Origin: a bacterium
GTDB lineage: Bacteria > Hydrogenedentota > Hydrogenedentia > Hydrogenedentiales > SLHB01
NCBI GenBank assembly: GCA_024231375.1
Contig: JAAEQP010000140.1
Location: 1 to 26,080, forward strand
DNA: 26,080 nt
Direction: 5' to 3'
Both the position numbers and the translations under genes were made by a program. Below are positions 8,215-16,374 of this stretch, in pieces (position 1 is the stretch's first letter; each line of letters begins with the position of its first letter). The notes under the pieces were generated by a model. The model searched no databases, was not told the origin of the DNA, and saw only the letters and a list, made by a program, of their open reading frames with translations.

Positions 8215-8925
8215 CTAGTCGGTCATCGGAAGCACGTAGAACAACACGGCGAAGTACTGAAACAGGCTTCCCGCCATCACGAATACATGCCAGATGGCGT
8301 GGTTGTAGGGAAGCCGGTCCCACGCGTAGAAGATGGTGCCGGACGTGTAGGCCAGCCCCCCTGCCGCCAACCACGCCAAGCCGCCGAGAGGCACCGCTTC
8401 GATGGTGGGTTTGATGGCAATCAACACGATCCACCCCATGCCGACGTAGACCAGCACGGAAACGCTCTTGAACCGATTCAGCACAAATGCCTTGGTCGCG
8501 ACACCGATCAGGGCCAAACCCCAGACCACCCCGAATATGGACCATCCCCAGCCGCCTCGGAGCATCACGAGCGTGAACGGCGTATACGTCCCCGCGATGA
8601 GGATGTAGATGAACGAGTGGTCAAGGATACGGCACACCTTCTTGACTCGCGGCTCGCGCACGGTGTGGTAGAGGGTCGAGGCGGTGTATAGCAGCACGAG
8701 GGACGCCCCGTAGATGCTGAACGTCACCACGCGCCAGGCATCACCCCAAACGCCCGCCAACGTGACAAGCACCGCCAGTCCGGCAACACTCAACAGAGCG
8801 CCGATGCCGTGGGTGATGGAGTTGGCCCACTCCTCTTCATGGGTCGAGTTGGGGCTGAGTCCCGGATGCCATTCATCGGCTTCCCGTGACTCGCTTCCCA
8901 GGCCTTCTTCAGCAACAACCGCCAA
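8215..8925 (-). CDS. Hemolysin III (HlyIII/YqfA, PAQR-superfamily) membrane protein
   Basis: This 236-residue protein has seven predicted hydrophobic helices and the HlyIII motifs. These are EEWANSITHGIGALLSVAG at the first helix, SLVLLYTASTLYHTV, RILDHSFIYILIAGTYTPF, and HAIWHVFVMAGSLFQYFAV in the last helix. The His of LYH and the two of HAIWH correspond to the metal-binding histidines of PAQR proteins; the Asp of LDH is the fourth conserved residue. The family is named for a reported pore-forming activity in Bacillus; its general role, perhaps lipid or ceramide hydrolysis or membrane energetics, is unresolved. Start TTG 8925 has AGGAG 7 nt upstream. The longer frame from 8958 lacks such a site. 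It is probably first in an operon with the two hydrolases. Confidence 0.92.
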   Translation of the reverse strand: MAVVAEEGLGSESREADEWHPGLSPNSTHEEEWANSITHGIGALLSVAGLAVLVTLAGVWGDAWRVVTFSIYGASLVLLYTASTLYHTVREPRVKKVCRILDHSFIYILIAGTYTPFTLVMLRGGWGWSIFGVVWGLALIGVATKAFVLNRFKSVSVLVYVGMGWIVLIAIKPTIEAVPLGGLAWLAAGGLAYTSGTIFYAWDRLPYNHAIWHVFVMAGSLFQYFAVLFYVLPMTD

Positions 8926-9004
8926 CGGACATCTCCTATCCCTGTGACAAAGCTCCAATCGGTACGAGACCGGCGCGGTCTGCGCCTACCTCACGAGGTA
9001 ACAA
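8926..9004. other. Short intergenic region upstream of HlyIII
   Basis: About 79 nt between the Dabb lipoprotein stop and the HlyIII start, both on the minus strand. It holds the AGGAG site for HlyIII. I see no strong promoter or terminator hairpin. Confidence 0.4.
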
Positions 9005-9427
9005 TCAGGGGGTGGCCCAATAGTCCACGACGATCACTTTGTCCAGATGAGGTCCCAGAATCGATCCAAATTCCTTGTGCGCAGGATGGGGCAGATACAC
9101 GGCCCGGTCTTCCTCACTCTTGAAGGACAAGAAGAAGCAATGGGTGAACCCATTGGCCAGGTTCTCGGGACTCACATCCGTGCCCCATTCGAAGTCGTAG
9201 ATAGCGGCCACCTTGCTCGGCAACGCGCAGAAGGCAGCCTCAACGGCCCGGATGTCTTCCGGCGACGTGCCGTCCTTGAACTTGATCAACACCACATGAC
9301 GGAGCACCTGCGCGGGCGCGGCCGCACGGGGGCACGCCGAAGTCTGGCAAGGCTGCGCCTTCTGCACACTCACACACCCACTGGCGGCAACCAACACCAA
9401 GACGAGGCAAAGGGCAATCTGTCTCAT
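9005..9427 (-). CDS. Dabb-domain lipoprotein
   Basis: The 140-residue protein starts MRQIALCLVLVLVAASGC, a lipoprotein signal with lipobox ASGC, so it is lipid-anchored after cleavage before Cys-18. After a short Cys/Pro-rich linker comes a Dabb domain (stress-responsive alpha/beta barrel, PF07876): LRHVVLIKFKDGTSPEDI, then HCFFLSFKSEEDRAVYLPHP and the terminal VIVVDYWA. These dimeric ferredoxin-like barrels are usually cytoplasmic proteins or small enzymes, and their activity is generally unknown. ATG 9427 is chosen because GGGAG lies 6 nt upstream; the ATG two codons earlier abuts that site. The gene is divergent from the kinase gene. Confidence 0.9.
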   Translation of the reverse strand: MRQIALCLVLVLVAASGCVSVQKAQPCQTSACPRAAAPAQVLRHVVLIKFKDGTSPEDIRAVEAAFCALPSKVAAIYDFEWGTDVSPENLANGFTHCFFLSFKSEEDRAVYLPHPAHKEFGSILGPHLDKVIVVDYWATP

Positions 9428-9474
9428 GACCATCTCCCGTGTTCTCGATCCACCATTGCGCCAAACCCATGCGA

Positions 9475-9503
9475 ATTATGCCGGGAGTGCCATCCGAAGT
9501 CCA
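9475..9503 (-). promoter_or_regulatory. Possible sigma70-type promoter for the Dabb lipoprotein gene
   Basis: On the minus strand, TGGACT (9503-9498) and CATAAT (9480-9475) are separated by 17 nt. They match the consensus boxes at 4 and 5 of 6 positions. Transcription would begin about 40 nt before ATG 9427. In a genome of unknown phylum this is only a pattern match. Confidence 0.35.
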
Positions 9504-9596
9504 GAGCCGAAATTACCGCAGCCTGCCCTTGCTCCCGCGCCCCCCCGATGGTAAGCTTCATACACCGGTGAGGGCTGCAACAGCGGGGCACGCACA

Positions 9597-11747
9597 TTGC
9601 CTAACCTTAGTCAGGGCGCTCGGTTTGGCAAATACCGCATCCAGAACCGAATCGGTCAGGGCGGCATGGGAATCGTCTACCTGGCCGAAGATACGGTGCT
9701 GGGGCGCTGTGTCGCCCTGAAGGTGCTGGACCCGGATGTAACATCGCGCGAGGGGTTCGAGCACCGTTTTCGAGACGAAGCCCGCATTCTGGCCAGCCTC
9801 AAGCATCCGAGCATTATCCAAGTCCACAATCTCGAACAGATCGACGATCTGTGGGTAATCGAAATGGACTATGTGGAACGGGGTTCGCTGGCGGATGCGG
9901 AGGAAGCCGGCACCGTCACCGTCGTACAAACCGTCAGATTCGCCCACCAGATTCTCCACGCCCTGGCATGCTGTCACGAGTCCGGAATCGTACACCGTGA
10001 CGTGAAACCCAGCAACATCCTTCTGGCAAACGAAGACCAGGCACTTCTGACGGATTTCGGCCTCGCCAAGCTCATGTGCGCCCATCAGAAGGCTGCCATG
10101 GCGGAAACGGCGTCGTCGGTCTTCTTCCTGGGAACACCCCGGTACGCCCCGCCGGAAGCCTGGGAAGGGGAAGAGCCCACGCCGGCCTGGGACGTGTACT
10201 CCATGGGGGCTGTGCTCTACGAGGCCGTGGCGTCGCGGCCACCCTACGAAGGAGACACCCCCTTCGCACTGCTCAAGCGGATGGCGGAGCAGAACATGGC
10301 CCCACTGGCGGAGGTGTCGGGCAAGGTTTCCCCTGAGCTAAGTCACCTGGTGCAGGACATGCTCTCTCACCATACGGCAGCACGCCCTCGCAATGCAGGC
10401 GAGGTGCTGGAGAAGATGGAGGCGGTTCCAGAGGTCCAACAGGACGAATCGCGAGGACCCTCGGCGAGAGTACATCTCCGCCCCCCCCCGTCACCGCGAA
10501 TGCGCGTATCACGCCAGACTGGCACAGGGGCTCGAACGGTCCCCCTGCGAGCGCTCGTTGCAATACTCCTCGTTCTCACGGCTACCGTTGCGCTCTACTG
10601 GATGGTCCAAGGCCTCAACGCAAAAGGGAGTCCATCGTCCTACGGGCAGGGCCCACCGCCCACGACATCAACGATCCTCTTCGACACCCGAGATCCCGCT
10701 TCAGCAAACACATGGAAACGGCATTGGTACATGGGCCTTGGCGAGCAGCCCAACACGTGGATCGTGTCTGCTTCAACGTCGCGTGACCTCTGGTTTCTTC
10801 ACGCATCCAAGACCAACGAACTCGAATTGGCGTTCGATGGATTCTGGGCGGAATACACGGACGAATCGGCCCTGGTCTTCCGCCATGGTATGGTCACGGG
10901 TTCGGGGCGCTGGCAGTATGGAGGGAATGCGATGACCGTAACGCTTCACTTCCAGTCGGCGGCAGATGGACACCGATGGTCGAGGTTTCTTCTTCTGGAC
11001 CAACCCGAGCGAGGCGTGGCACGTTCGGAGTTTGCGCATTCGCTGGAGGCGGCGAGTCACGTGCAAAGCCTCCTGTACTCCGAGCTCATGCCGCGACGCA
11101 TCCCGTGGACGCAGTCTTTCGAGAGCCTTTTCCTGGCGCCCGCGGCGGGACTCGTGACCGCGCCCTTCACGAAACTGAGCACGGACGCTCTGCAAATTGA
11201 CGGTGAACTGACAGAACCCGTATGGACTCAGGCATTCTCGCAGGAGGGAGTGGAAATCGGCAGCCTTTCGGGAGAAGCCGACGGGGCCACGGGCCGGTTG
11301 CTGGTCCGCTATTCTGACACCGGCCTGTGCTTCGGCATCACGGTCGACGACCCGCCCGCGAACCCGGTGCTGAAGTTCGTGCTTCTGGATCGCTACGACA
11401 TCCCTGTATCCCACTCGCCCCGCCGTTCCGTTACCGTGACCAATGGGGAAGTGAGCCAGGCCACGCTCACGTCCGGTGGCCGAGAGCTCCCCTGGGAATG
11501 CGCATGGCCGGTGGTGGTGTCGGCAACCGAGGACCGTTTCGAGGCCGAACTCTTCGTGCCGTTTCACGAACTGGGCGAGGGCCGTGAGGCTCCCAAGCCA
11601 GGTGAACGTTGGCGTGTGAACTGCCGTGTGGCAAGTTCCACCTCTGGAGAAGGTCCGCCTCGGGTCCACTGGGGATTCGAAGACATGCCCCAAGTGCAGC
11701 ACGGGGCCATCGTGGGCTTTGCCGCCGCAGGGAACCTGTCCCACTAG
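9597..11747 (+). CDS. Membrane Hanks-type Ser/Thr protein kinase with extracytoplasmic CBM9-like domain
   Basis: The N-terminal kinase domain (about 12-275) is complete. It has the Gly loop IGQGGMGIVYLAED, Lys-42 in VALKVL, Glu-61, the catalytic loop HRDVKPSN (Asp-135, Asn-140), DFG (Asp-153) and the APE-like APPEAWE. A Pro/Arg-rich linker follows and then one membrane helix at about 318-338. The outer part (about 350-716) has an unassigned beta-rich region and, from about 525, IDGELTEPVWTQAFSQEGV, the opening typical of CBM9-like/DOMON-type carbohydrate-binding domains. This suggests an envelope sensor that phosphorylates cytoplasmic targets when it binds glycan. TTG 9597 is the only start after the upstream stop at 9552. 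A run of nine C at 10481-10489 lies in frame in the linker. The ELWxxDGT gene follows after 40 nt. Confidence 0.93.
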   Translation: MPNLSQGARFGKYRIQNRIGQGGMGIVYLAEDTVLGRCVALKVLDPDVTSREGFEHRFRDEARILASLKHPSIIQVHNLEQIDDLWVIEMDYVERGSLADAEEAGTVTVVQTVRFAHQILHALACCHESGIVHRDVKPSNILLANEDQALLTDFGLAKLMCAHQKAAMAETASSVFFLGTPRYAPPEAWEGEEPTPAWDVYSMGAVLYEAVASRPPYEGDTPFALLKRMAEQNMAPLAEVSGKVSPELSHLVQDMLSHHTAARPRNAGEVLEKMEAVPEVQQDESRGPSARVHLRPPPSPRMRVSRQTGTGARTVPLRALVAILLVLTATVALYWMVQGLNAKGSPSSYGQGPPPTTSTILFDTRDPASANTWKRHWYMGLGEQPNTWIVSASTSRDLWFLHASKTNELELAFDGFWAEYTDESALVFRHGMVTGSGRWQYGGNAMTVTLHFQSAADGHRWSRFLLLDQPERGVARSEFAHSLEAASHVQSLLYSELMPRRIPWTQSFESLFLAPAAGLVTAPFTKLSTDALQIDGELTEPVWTQAFSQEGVEIGSLSGEADGATGRLLVRYSDTGLCFGITVDDPPANPVLKFVLLDRYDIPVSHSPRRSVTVTNGEVSQATLTSGGRELPWECAWPVVVSATEDRFEAELFVPFHELGEGREAPKPGERWRVNCRVASSTSGEGPPRVHWGFEDMPQVQHGAIVGFAAAGNLSH

Positions 11748-11787
11748 ACGCGTCTGCGTCACGCACGACATCGACGGAGTGACATCA

Positions 11788-14526
11788 GTGAGTACAAGAG
11801 GCCACTCGTTCCGAGGACAGAACCGCGCGTTCGCGCTGCTTCTAGCCACGGTGATCTCGCCGACGGTCTGGGCTGCGCCGCCGGGGTTCACGGATGGCAC
11901 AATCCCCACGGTGAACCCCTCCTCCTTTCCTGACAACCTCTATGCCCACGGCGATTCCCTGTACTTCGTGGCGGACGACGGAATCCATGGCCGCGAGTTG
12001 TGGATGTGGAAGCGCGATGACGGCAATAGTGGCGCGGGACGCATCGCCCTCGCTGTTGACATCGTGCCTGGCCAGATCGGGTCCTCTCCCGAGCGCCTGA
12101 CCGGCGTCGACGACTGGATCTATCTTGTGGCCGGCACCCACGAACATCCCGGGCGAAAGATCGCGTGGGCCTGGCACCGAGAGTTCAGTGAAGCCGTGCG
12201 AGTCAGAAGATTGCGGGAAGGGACCTACCTGTTTAACGCCCATTTCCTTGGGATGACCGGTGGCAGACTTTGCTTGTCCGCGTGGCAACCGCCAAACGTC
12301 TCTAGTCTGTTCTCGGTGGCGCCCGGGAGCACCGGGGCCTCGCAGATCGCCGCGCTTCCGCGGGTTCCAGGCCAGAGCGGCGAAGCAGTCCGATCCACAC
12401 GCACTGCCGGCGGCATGCTTGTTTGCTACGCCGTTGACGGCGTGACAGCCTACGACGGAACCAAGAGGGGGTGGCGACGCATCTGGACATTCCCCGACAA
12501 CAGCGACCTGTATGTCACCGGGGCGATAGCCGCCATCGGCGATCAGATCGTCTTCGTCGGCTTCGACGAGCAACACGGACGAGAACTGTGGACGACAGAC
12601 GGAACCAAGAAGGGCACCCGCCTCCTCCGGGACATTGCTCCGGGAAACGCGTCTTCGGGGGTTGGCGAGCTCGTGGTCCATGAGAGCGCCAAGTACGTCT
12701 ACTTCAGCGCGGATGACGGCGACCATGGGCGCGAGTTGTGGAAATCGGATGGAACCCCAGAGAACACGGTGCTAGTCAAGGACATCAACCAGGGCCGATC
12801 GCATGCCAACCCGTACTGCTTCGTGCCTGTCGGCGAGTGCGTGTTCTTCCTGGCCCAGGATGACGACCATGGCAAGGAAGTGTGGCGTACGGACGGCACC
12901 TCCGAAGGCACCAGGATAGTCGCGGATCTGTTCCCCGGTATCCAAGGCAGCGAACCGTGGCGCCTGACCTGCTTCAATGACGAGCTGTTCTTCTGCGCCG
13001 ACTCCCCCACGTACGGGGAGGAGATCTTTCGCGTGGACGAAACCTCAAGAGGGGTCCGTGTGGTGCGAGACATCGTCCCCGGCCTCAGCAACTCCGGACC
13101 ACACAATCTCACCGTGTTCGAGGATCTTCTGTTCTTCACCTGCGATGATGGCATTCACGGTGAGGAACTCTGGATGACCGATGGCACGAGCGAAGGCACC
13201 GTGCTCGCCGCGGACGTCTATCCCTTGCGCTTCAACCCTCCCTCATCGCCACGGCACCTGACCGCATTCAACGACCGTCTCTTGTTCGTCGCGCGAGACG
13301 CGGCTCACGGCGAAGAACTGTGGATGAGCGATGGAACCAATACAGGAACCCGCTTGGTCCGTGACATTGCACCGGGGCAGTCGAACTCGTCCCCTCAGAA
13401 CTTGGTCCCCAGCGCCGAAGGCGTCTTCTTTTCCACTGATGATACCGAGCACGGCCGCGAACTATGGTACACCGACGGCACCAGCGAGGGCACTCGTCTC
13501 GTTCTGGACATCAAGCCTGGACCGGACGACGCCGCCATCGAATCCGCCACAGTCGCTGGGAACACGGCCTTCTTCTCCGCGAATGACGGCACACACGGCC
13601 AGGAGTTGTGGCGCTCGGATGGTTCGCCAGAGGGCACGGTGCTGCTGCGAGACCTCACGCCCGGCCCCGACAGCACCGCATTCTCGCAATTCGTCGAGCT
13701 TGACGGGGAGATTCACTTCTGCGTCGAAGGCGCGGGCAAACAGGTATCCATATGGGCGTCCGACGGTACTCCCGAAGGGACAAGATGTGTCGCAGAGCCG
13801 GAAGTTGCCCCACTCCGTTCACCGCTTCCACCAACGGAAAGAAAGCCAGGACCGGAACAAGCCTTCCTGGTCCGGCTTCTGTATCCTCATAACGGCTCGC
13901 CTCCCGAATCGGCACCTGCGCGATTGGGGAGCACCACCTACTTCGTTGCCCGCACCCCGGACCACGGCACGGAACTCTGGCGAAGTGACGGCCCCCCCTC
14001 GTCCACGCACCTTGTCCGCGACCTGTTTTCCGGGCCGTCCAGTTCAAGCCCCACGCACCTCACCGCTGCAAATGGGGAGCTGTTCTTCATCGCTGAACAC
14101 CCTGGTGAAGGACGCGTGCTTTGGCGAACGGACGGTACCGCGGATGGCACAAGCATGGTGACGCTCACCAACGAGATGGGACGTTCATTCAGGATACTGG
14201 CTAGCGAACTATGCGCCCTTGGCGACACCCTCGTGCTATGCTCTCTGCCCTCCCTTGACCGGGAGGCGGCGCCCAACGACGCCGAACTTCGCATCATTCA
14301 GCCCGACCGAATGAACGTGCGCGCTCCGGACGCGCTGGAAACGCTCCGTGTGGGCGCGGAAGGGTCGTGGCCCAGTCGATTCACGGTCGCCGGCGCTCAC
14401 GTCTTCTTCAGTGCGGATGATGGAATCCATGGCGAGGAGTTGTGGGTGACCGACGGCACATCCGAGGGAACTCGTCTCGTGATGGACATTGCGCAGCCGG
14501 GCGACCTTGCCGCCCGGATCAGGTGA
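11788..14526 (+). CDS. Exported ELWxxDGT-repeat protein
   Basis: From GTG 11788 (GGAG 8 nt upstream) the protein has 912 residues. It has a basic start and a signal peptide (FALLLATVISPTVWAAPP). The rest is built of about 13 units with the core GxELWxxDGTxxGTxLVxDI, from about 11995 to 14490. Between 12583 and 13603 successive cores lie 144 or 150 nt apart (48 or 50 residues). Typical units are GRELWTTDGTKKGTRLLRDI and GEELWMTDGTSEGTVL. Several are degenerate, such as EEIFRVDETSRG near 13020. Each unit carries a phrase like FFSADDGIHG before its core, so the array probably folds as one or more beta-propellers. No enzyme motif is seen. It lies directly downstream of the CBM9-type kinase, so it may be a surface protein under the same control. 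Confidence 0.92.
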   Translation: MSTRGHSFRGQNRAFALLLATVISPTVWAAPPGFTDGTIPTVNPSSFPDNLYAHGDSLYFVADDGIHGRELWMWKRDDGNSGAGRIALAVDIVPGQIGSSPERLTGVDDWIYLVAGTHEHPGRKIAWAWHREFSEAVRVRRLREGTYLFNAHFLGMTGGRLCLSAWQPPNVSSLFSVAPGSTGASQIAALPRVPGQSGEAVRSTRTAGGMLVCYAVDGVTAYDGTKRGWRRIWTFPDNSDLYVTGAIAAIGDQIVFVGFDEQHGRELWTTDGTKKGTRLLRDIAPGNASSGVGELVVHESAKYVYFSADDGDHGRELWKSDGTPENTVLVKDINQGRSHANPYCFVPVGECVFFLAQDDDHGKEVWRTDGTSEGTRIVADLFPGIQGSEPWRLTCFNDELFFCADSPTYGEEIFRVDETSRGVRVVRDIVPGLSNSGPHNLTVFEDLLFFTCDDGIHGEELWMTDGTSEGTVLAADVYPLRFNPPSSPRHLTAFNDRLLFVARDAAHGEELWMSDGTNTGTRLVRDIAPGQSNSSPQNLVPSAEGVFFSTDDTEHGRELWYTDGTSEGTRLVLDIKPGPDDAAIESATVAGNTAFFSANDGTHGQELWRSDGSPEGTVLLRDLTPGPDSTAFSQFVELDGEIHFCVEGAGKQVSIWASDGTPEGTRCVAEPEVAPLRSPLPPTERKPGPEQAFLVRLLYPHNGSPPESAPARLGSTTYFVARTPDHGTELWRSDGPPSSTHLVRDLFSGPSSSSPTHLTAANGELFFIAEHPGEGRVLWRTDGTADGTSMVTLTNEMGRSFRILASELCALGDTLVLCSLPSLDREAAPNDAELRIIQPDRMNVRAPDALETLRVGAEGSWPSRFTVAGAHVFFSADDGIHGEELWVTDGTSEGTRLVMDIAQPGDLAARIR
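11995..14490 (+). repeat. Array of about 13 ELWxxDGT protein repeats
   Basis: The codons for ELW or its variants begin near 11995, 12583, 12733, 12877, 13021, 13165, 13315, 13459, 13603, 13749, 13972, 14116 and 14434. The 144/150-nt spacing is strict from 12583 to 13603 and becomes irregular on either side, where units are lost or degenerate. DNA identity between units is moderate, so the array is old rather than recently amplified. Confidence 0.85.
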
Positions 14527-14530
14527 TCCG
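14515..14530. terminator. Small perfect hairpin at the ELWxxDGT stop codon
   Basis: CGGATC-AGGT-GATCCG forms a 6-bp stem with a 4-nt loop and contains the TGA stop. It sits at a convergent junction with only 23 nt between genes, so a bidirectional stop signal would be useful here. There is no T-run, so the terminator call is weak. Confidence 0.25.
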
Positions 14531-14549
14531 CGGACCTCGCCGGAATCGT

Positions 14550-15413
14550 CTACTCGCCAACAGGCGCGCCCAGGGCCTTGACCGCCGCGCGCGCGGTCGA
14601 TTCCCATTCCCCTTCCGGGGCGGTGAACGCCTGAAGGCGCACTGTGTAGGCAAACCGCTTCCCCAGTTCCTTCTCTGGCAGAATCTGGAAGTAGAGCTTG
14701 TTGTCATAGGACCGGTGCCAGAACATGTTGGCCTTGCCGCCCTTCGCATCGTACGGCTCCGGGTATACGTAGACCGCGCCTAACTCCTTATCGGGCGAGT
14801 ACACGGTGATCCAACGCGCCGGTTTGTGGAGCGAGAAGGACATATCGTCCTGAAAGGCGCCCCGTTCCTCGGTTCCATCCTTCAGATAGGCGATGGAATC
14901 CCGCGTTTCGTTGATAAAACAGTGCATGAACACGTACATGAAATTGACATCGGACGCATCCTCGACCACCTCGTATTCAAAGGCCTCCGTGATGCCGTCC
15001 GCGTCGACGGTCACGTTCGTCACGTGTGCATAGGGTCCCAACCGCGAGTGCTTTCGCACGGTGAACGCCGGCCCGGTTACGGAGAGGTCGTTGACCACAG
15101 GTACCGCCGCACCCGCCACGTCCAACTCGATCGATTCAACGACTTCCTTGCCGTGGCCCGTCCCAATCCACGGGTCCTCGCCCTTGGGCACCGCGACATT
15201 GATAACAGTCTGTTGCCACCCCGTCTTGAGCAGGAGGGGCTTGTCCTTGTACCAGGCTTCGCGTAAGGTCCACGCCACGCTGTCGACAAACGTGACACGA
15301 TAGTCCCCGACCCGAATATCGAGCACGCCGTCCTTGACCGCCGCCGTCCCTGAAGGTGCTTCCTCGGCGGACGCTGCCGCGGACGCAGCCAACGCCAAGA
15401 CAACGGCAGCCAT
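14550..15413 (-). CDS. Exported protein of unknown function
   Basis: From ATG 15413 (GGGAG about 9 nt upstream) the protein has 287 residues. It begins with signal peptide MAAVVLALAASAAASAEE. The mature part is beta-rich with repeated strand patterns (GVLDIRVGDYRVTFVDSVAW; FEYEVVEDASDVNFMYVFMH; WITVYSPDKELGAVYVYPE). This pattern resembles galactose-mutarotase-like or beta-sandwich proteins that bind or modify carbohydrates, but I cannot name a family. It starts 13 nt after the amidohydrolase stop, so the two form an operon. A frame extended to 15491 lacks a signal-like start and would overlap the upstream gene, so I rejected it. Confidence 0.78.
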   Translation of the reverse strand: MAAVVLALAASAAASAEEAPSGTAAVKDGVLDIRVGDYRVTFVDSVAWTLREAWYKDKPLLLKTGWQQTVINVAVPKGEDPWIGTGHGKEVVESIELDVAGAAVPVVNDLSVTGPAFTVRKHSRLGPYAHVTNVTVDADGITEAFEYEVVEDASDVNFMYVFMHCFINETRDSIAYLKDGTEERGAFQDDMSFSLHKPARWITVYSPDKELGAVYVYPEPYDAKGGKANMFWHRSYDNKLYFQILPEKELGKRFAYTVRLQAFTAPEGEWESTARAAVKALGAPVGE

Positions 15414-15426
15414 GAAACACGTCTCC

Positions 15427-16317
15427 CTACTCAAGGCCCAGCCCAAGCAACGCGTTCGCGTTCCTCCAGGTGATCTTCTCGTAGGCTTCATCGGAGATCA
15501 GGCGCTCCTCTCTGAGCTTCTTGAAGAAGGCCACGATGGGCAGATTCTGCGGGACGTTGGCGATGTCGGTGCCCCAGAACAGGCGGTCCTGGAATTCCTC
15601 CATGAACGCACACCCGAACTCAAGGTCCCGGCTGATGGCGCCGTATCCGCTTCCCGCGCACAGGTCGCCGAGCAGGCTGGGGTACTTTCGCATCAGTTCA
15701 ACCACGCGCCCCGGCGTCACCGGACCCTTCGGGTAGGGCGTACGCTTGCCGTCTTCGACGACGTTCGTGCCCACTTCCGACCAGAAGTACTGGGAATGCG
15801 CCAGGAACCTCAGGTTGGGAAAGGCCTTCAACACGGTTTCGAGGCGAGGCAATCCGACCTCGTCGTAGAATCCGTAGAACCCGCCGACCTGCGGCGCGAC
15901 GTGGAACGTGAGTGGAAGTCCGGACGCTTCCACATGCTTGAAGAAGTTCATGCACAGGGGGTCGTCGAAGGGCAAGTTGGGGATGCACTCGCCCATGCCC
16001 TTGCAGCCCAGATCCTTGTAGGCGTCGAGCAGATTGGTGAAATCGGCCTCGGGACTGTTGGTGAGGAACCGAGGGTCGATGTTGCAGAACGGAATCAGCC
16101 GATCCGGGTACTCGGCGCAGATCCCGAGGGTTTCCTCGGGCGTCACGGGGGTATACCGGACCTCGGGACTCACGACGCTCATCACGCAGGCTTTGTCGAT
16201 GCCGGCGTCGTCCATCATGGCGATGAGCGTCTCGGGATCGGGGTAGTGACTCCCATTGGGGCGCGTCAGCTTCGGGTGGCGTTTCCTGCAACAGTGGACA
16301 TGGATGTCGACTAACAT
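15427..16317 (-). CDS. Amidohydrolase-superfamily (amidohydrolase_2) TIM-barrel enzyme
   Basis: From ATG 16317 the protein has 296 residues and begins MLVDIHVHCC, where His-6 and His-8 form the metal-binding HxH at the end of strand 1. Further family features are the central LTFHVAPQ (His), FLAHSQYF (His) and the late WGTDIANVP (Asp), all ligands in amidohydrolase_2 barrels. Members cleave or decarboxylate ring carboxylates, lactones and amides. This length and opening are common in the 2-pyrone-4,6-dicarboxylate hydrolase/ACMSD-like branch, but the substrate is not readable. No signal peptide is present, so it is probably cytoplasmic. Upstream GAGG lies about 10 nt from the ATG. It is the first gene of a two-gene unit with the exported protein at 14550. 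Confidence 0.9.
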   Translation of the reverse strand: MLVDIHVHCCRKRHPKLTRPNGSHYPDPETLIAMMDDAGIDKACVMSVVSPEVRYTPVTPEETLGICAEYPDRLIPFCNIDPRFLTNSPEADFTNLLDAYKDLGCKGMGECIPNLPFDDPLCMNFFKHVEASGLPLTFHVAPQVGGFYGFYDEVGLPRLETVLKAFPNLRFLAHSQYFWSEVGTNVVEDGKRTPYPKGPVTPGRVVELMRKYPSLLGDLCAGSGYGAISRDLEFGCAFMEEFQDRLFWGTDIANVPQNLPIVAFFKKLREERLISDEAYEKITWRNANALLGLGLE

Positions 16318-16374
16318 GCTGGTCGTTCCTCTACGGGTTAACACATGCGGCGCGCACTTCGCGCGCGTCGTCAC

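Noticed and set aside
10773..11936. Minus-strand open frame (387 codons) opposite the kinase
   Set aside because: It overlaps the kinase sensor region and has no recognisable domains; the kinase frame is well supported.
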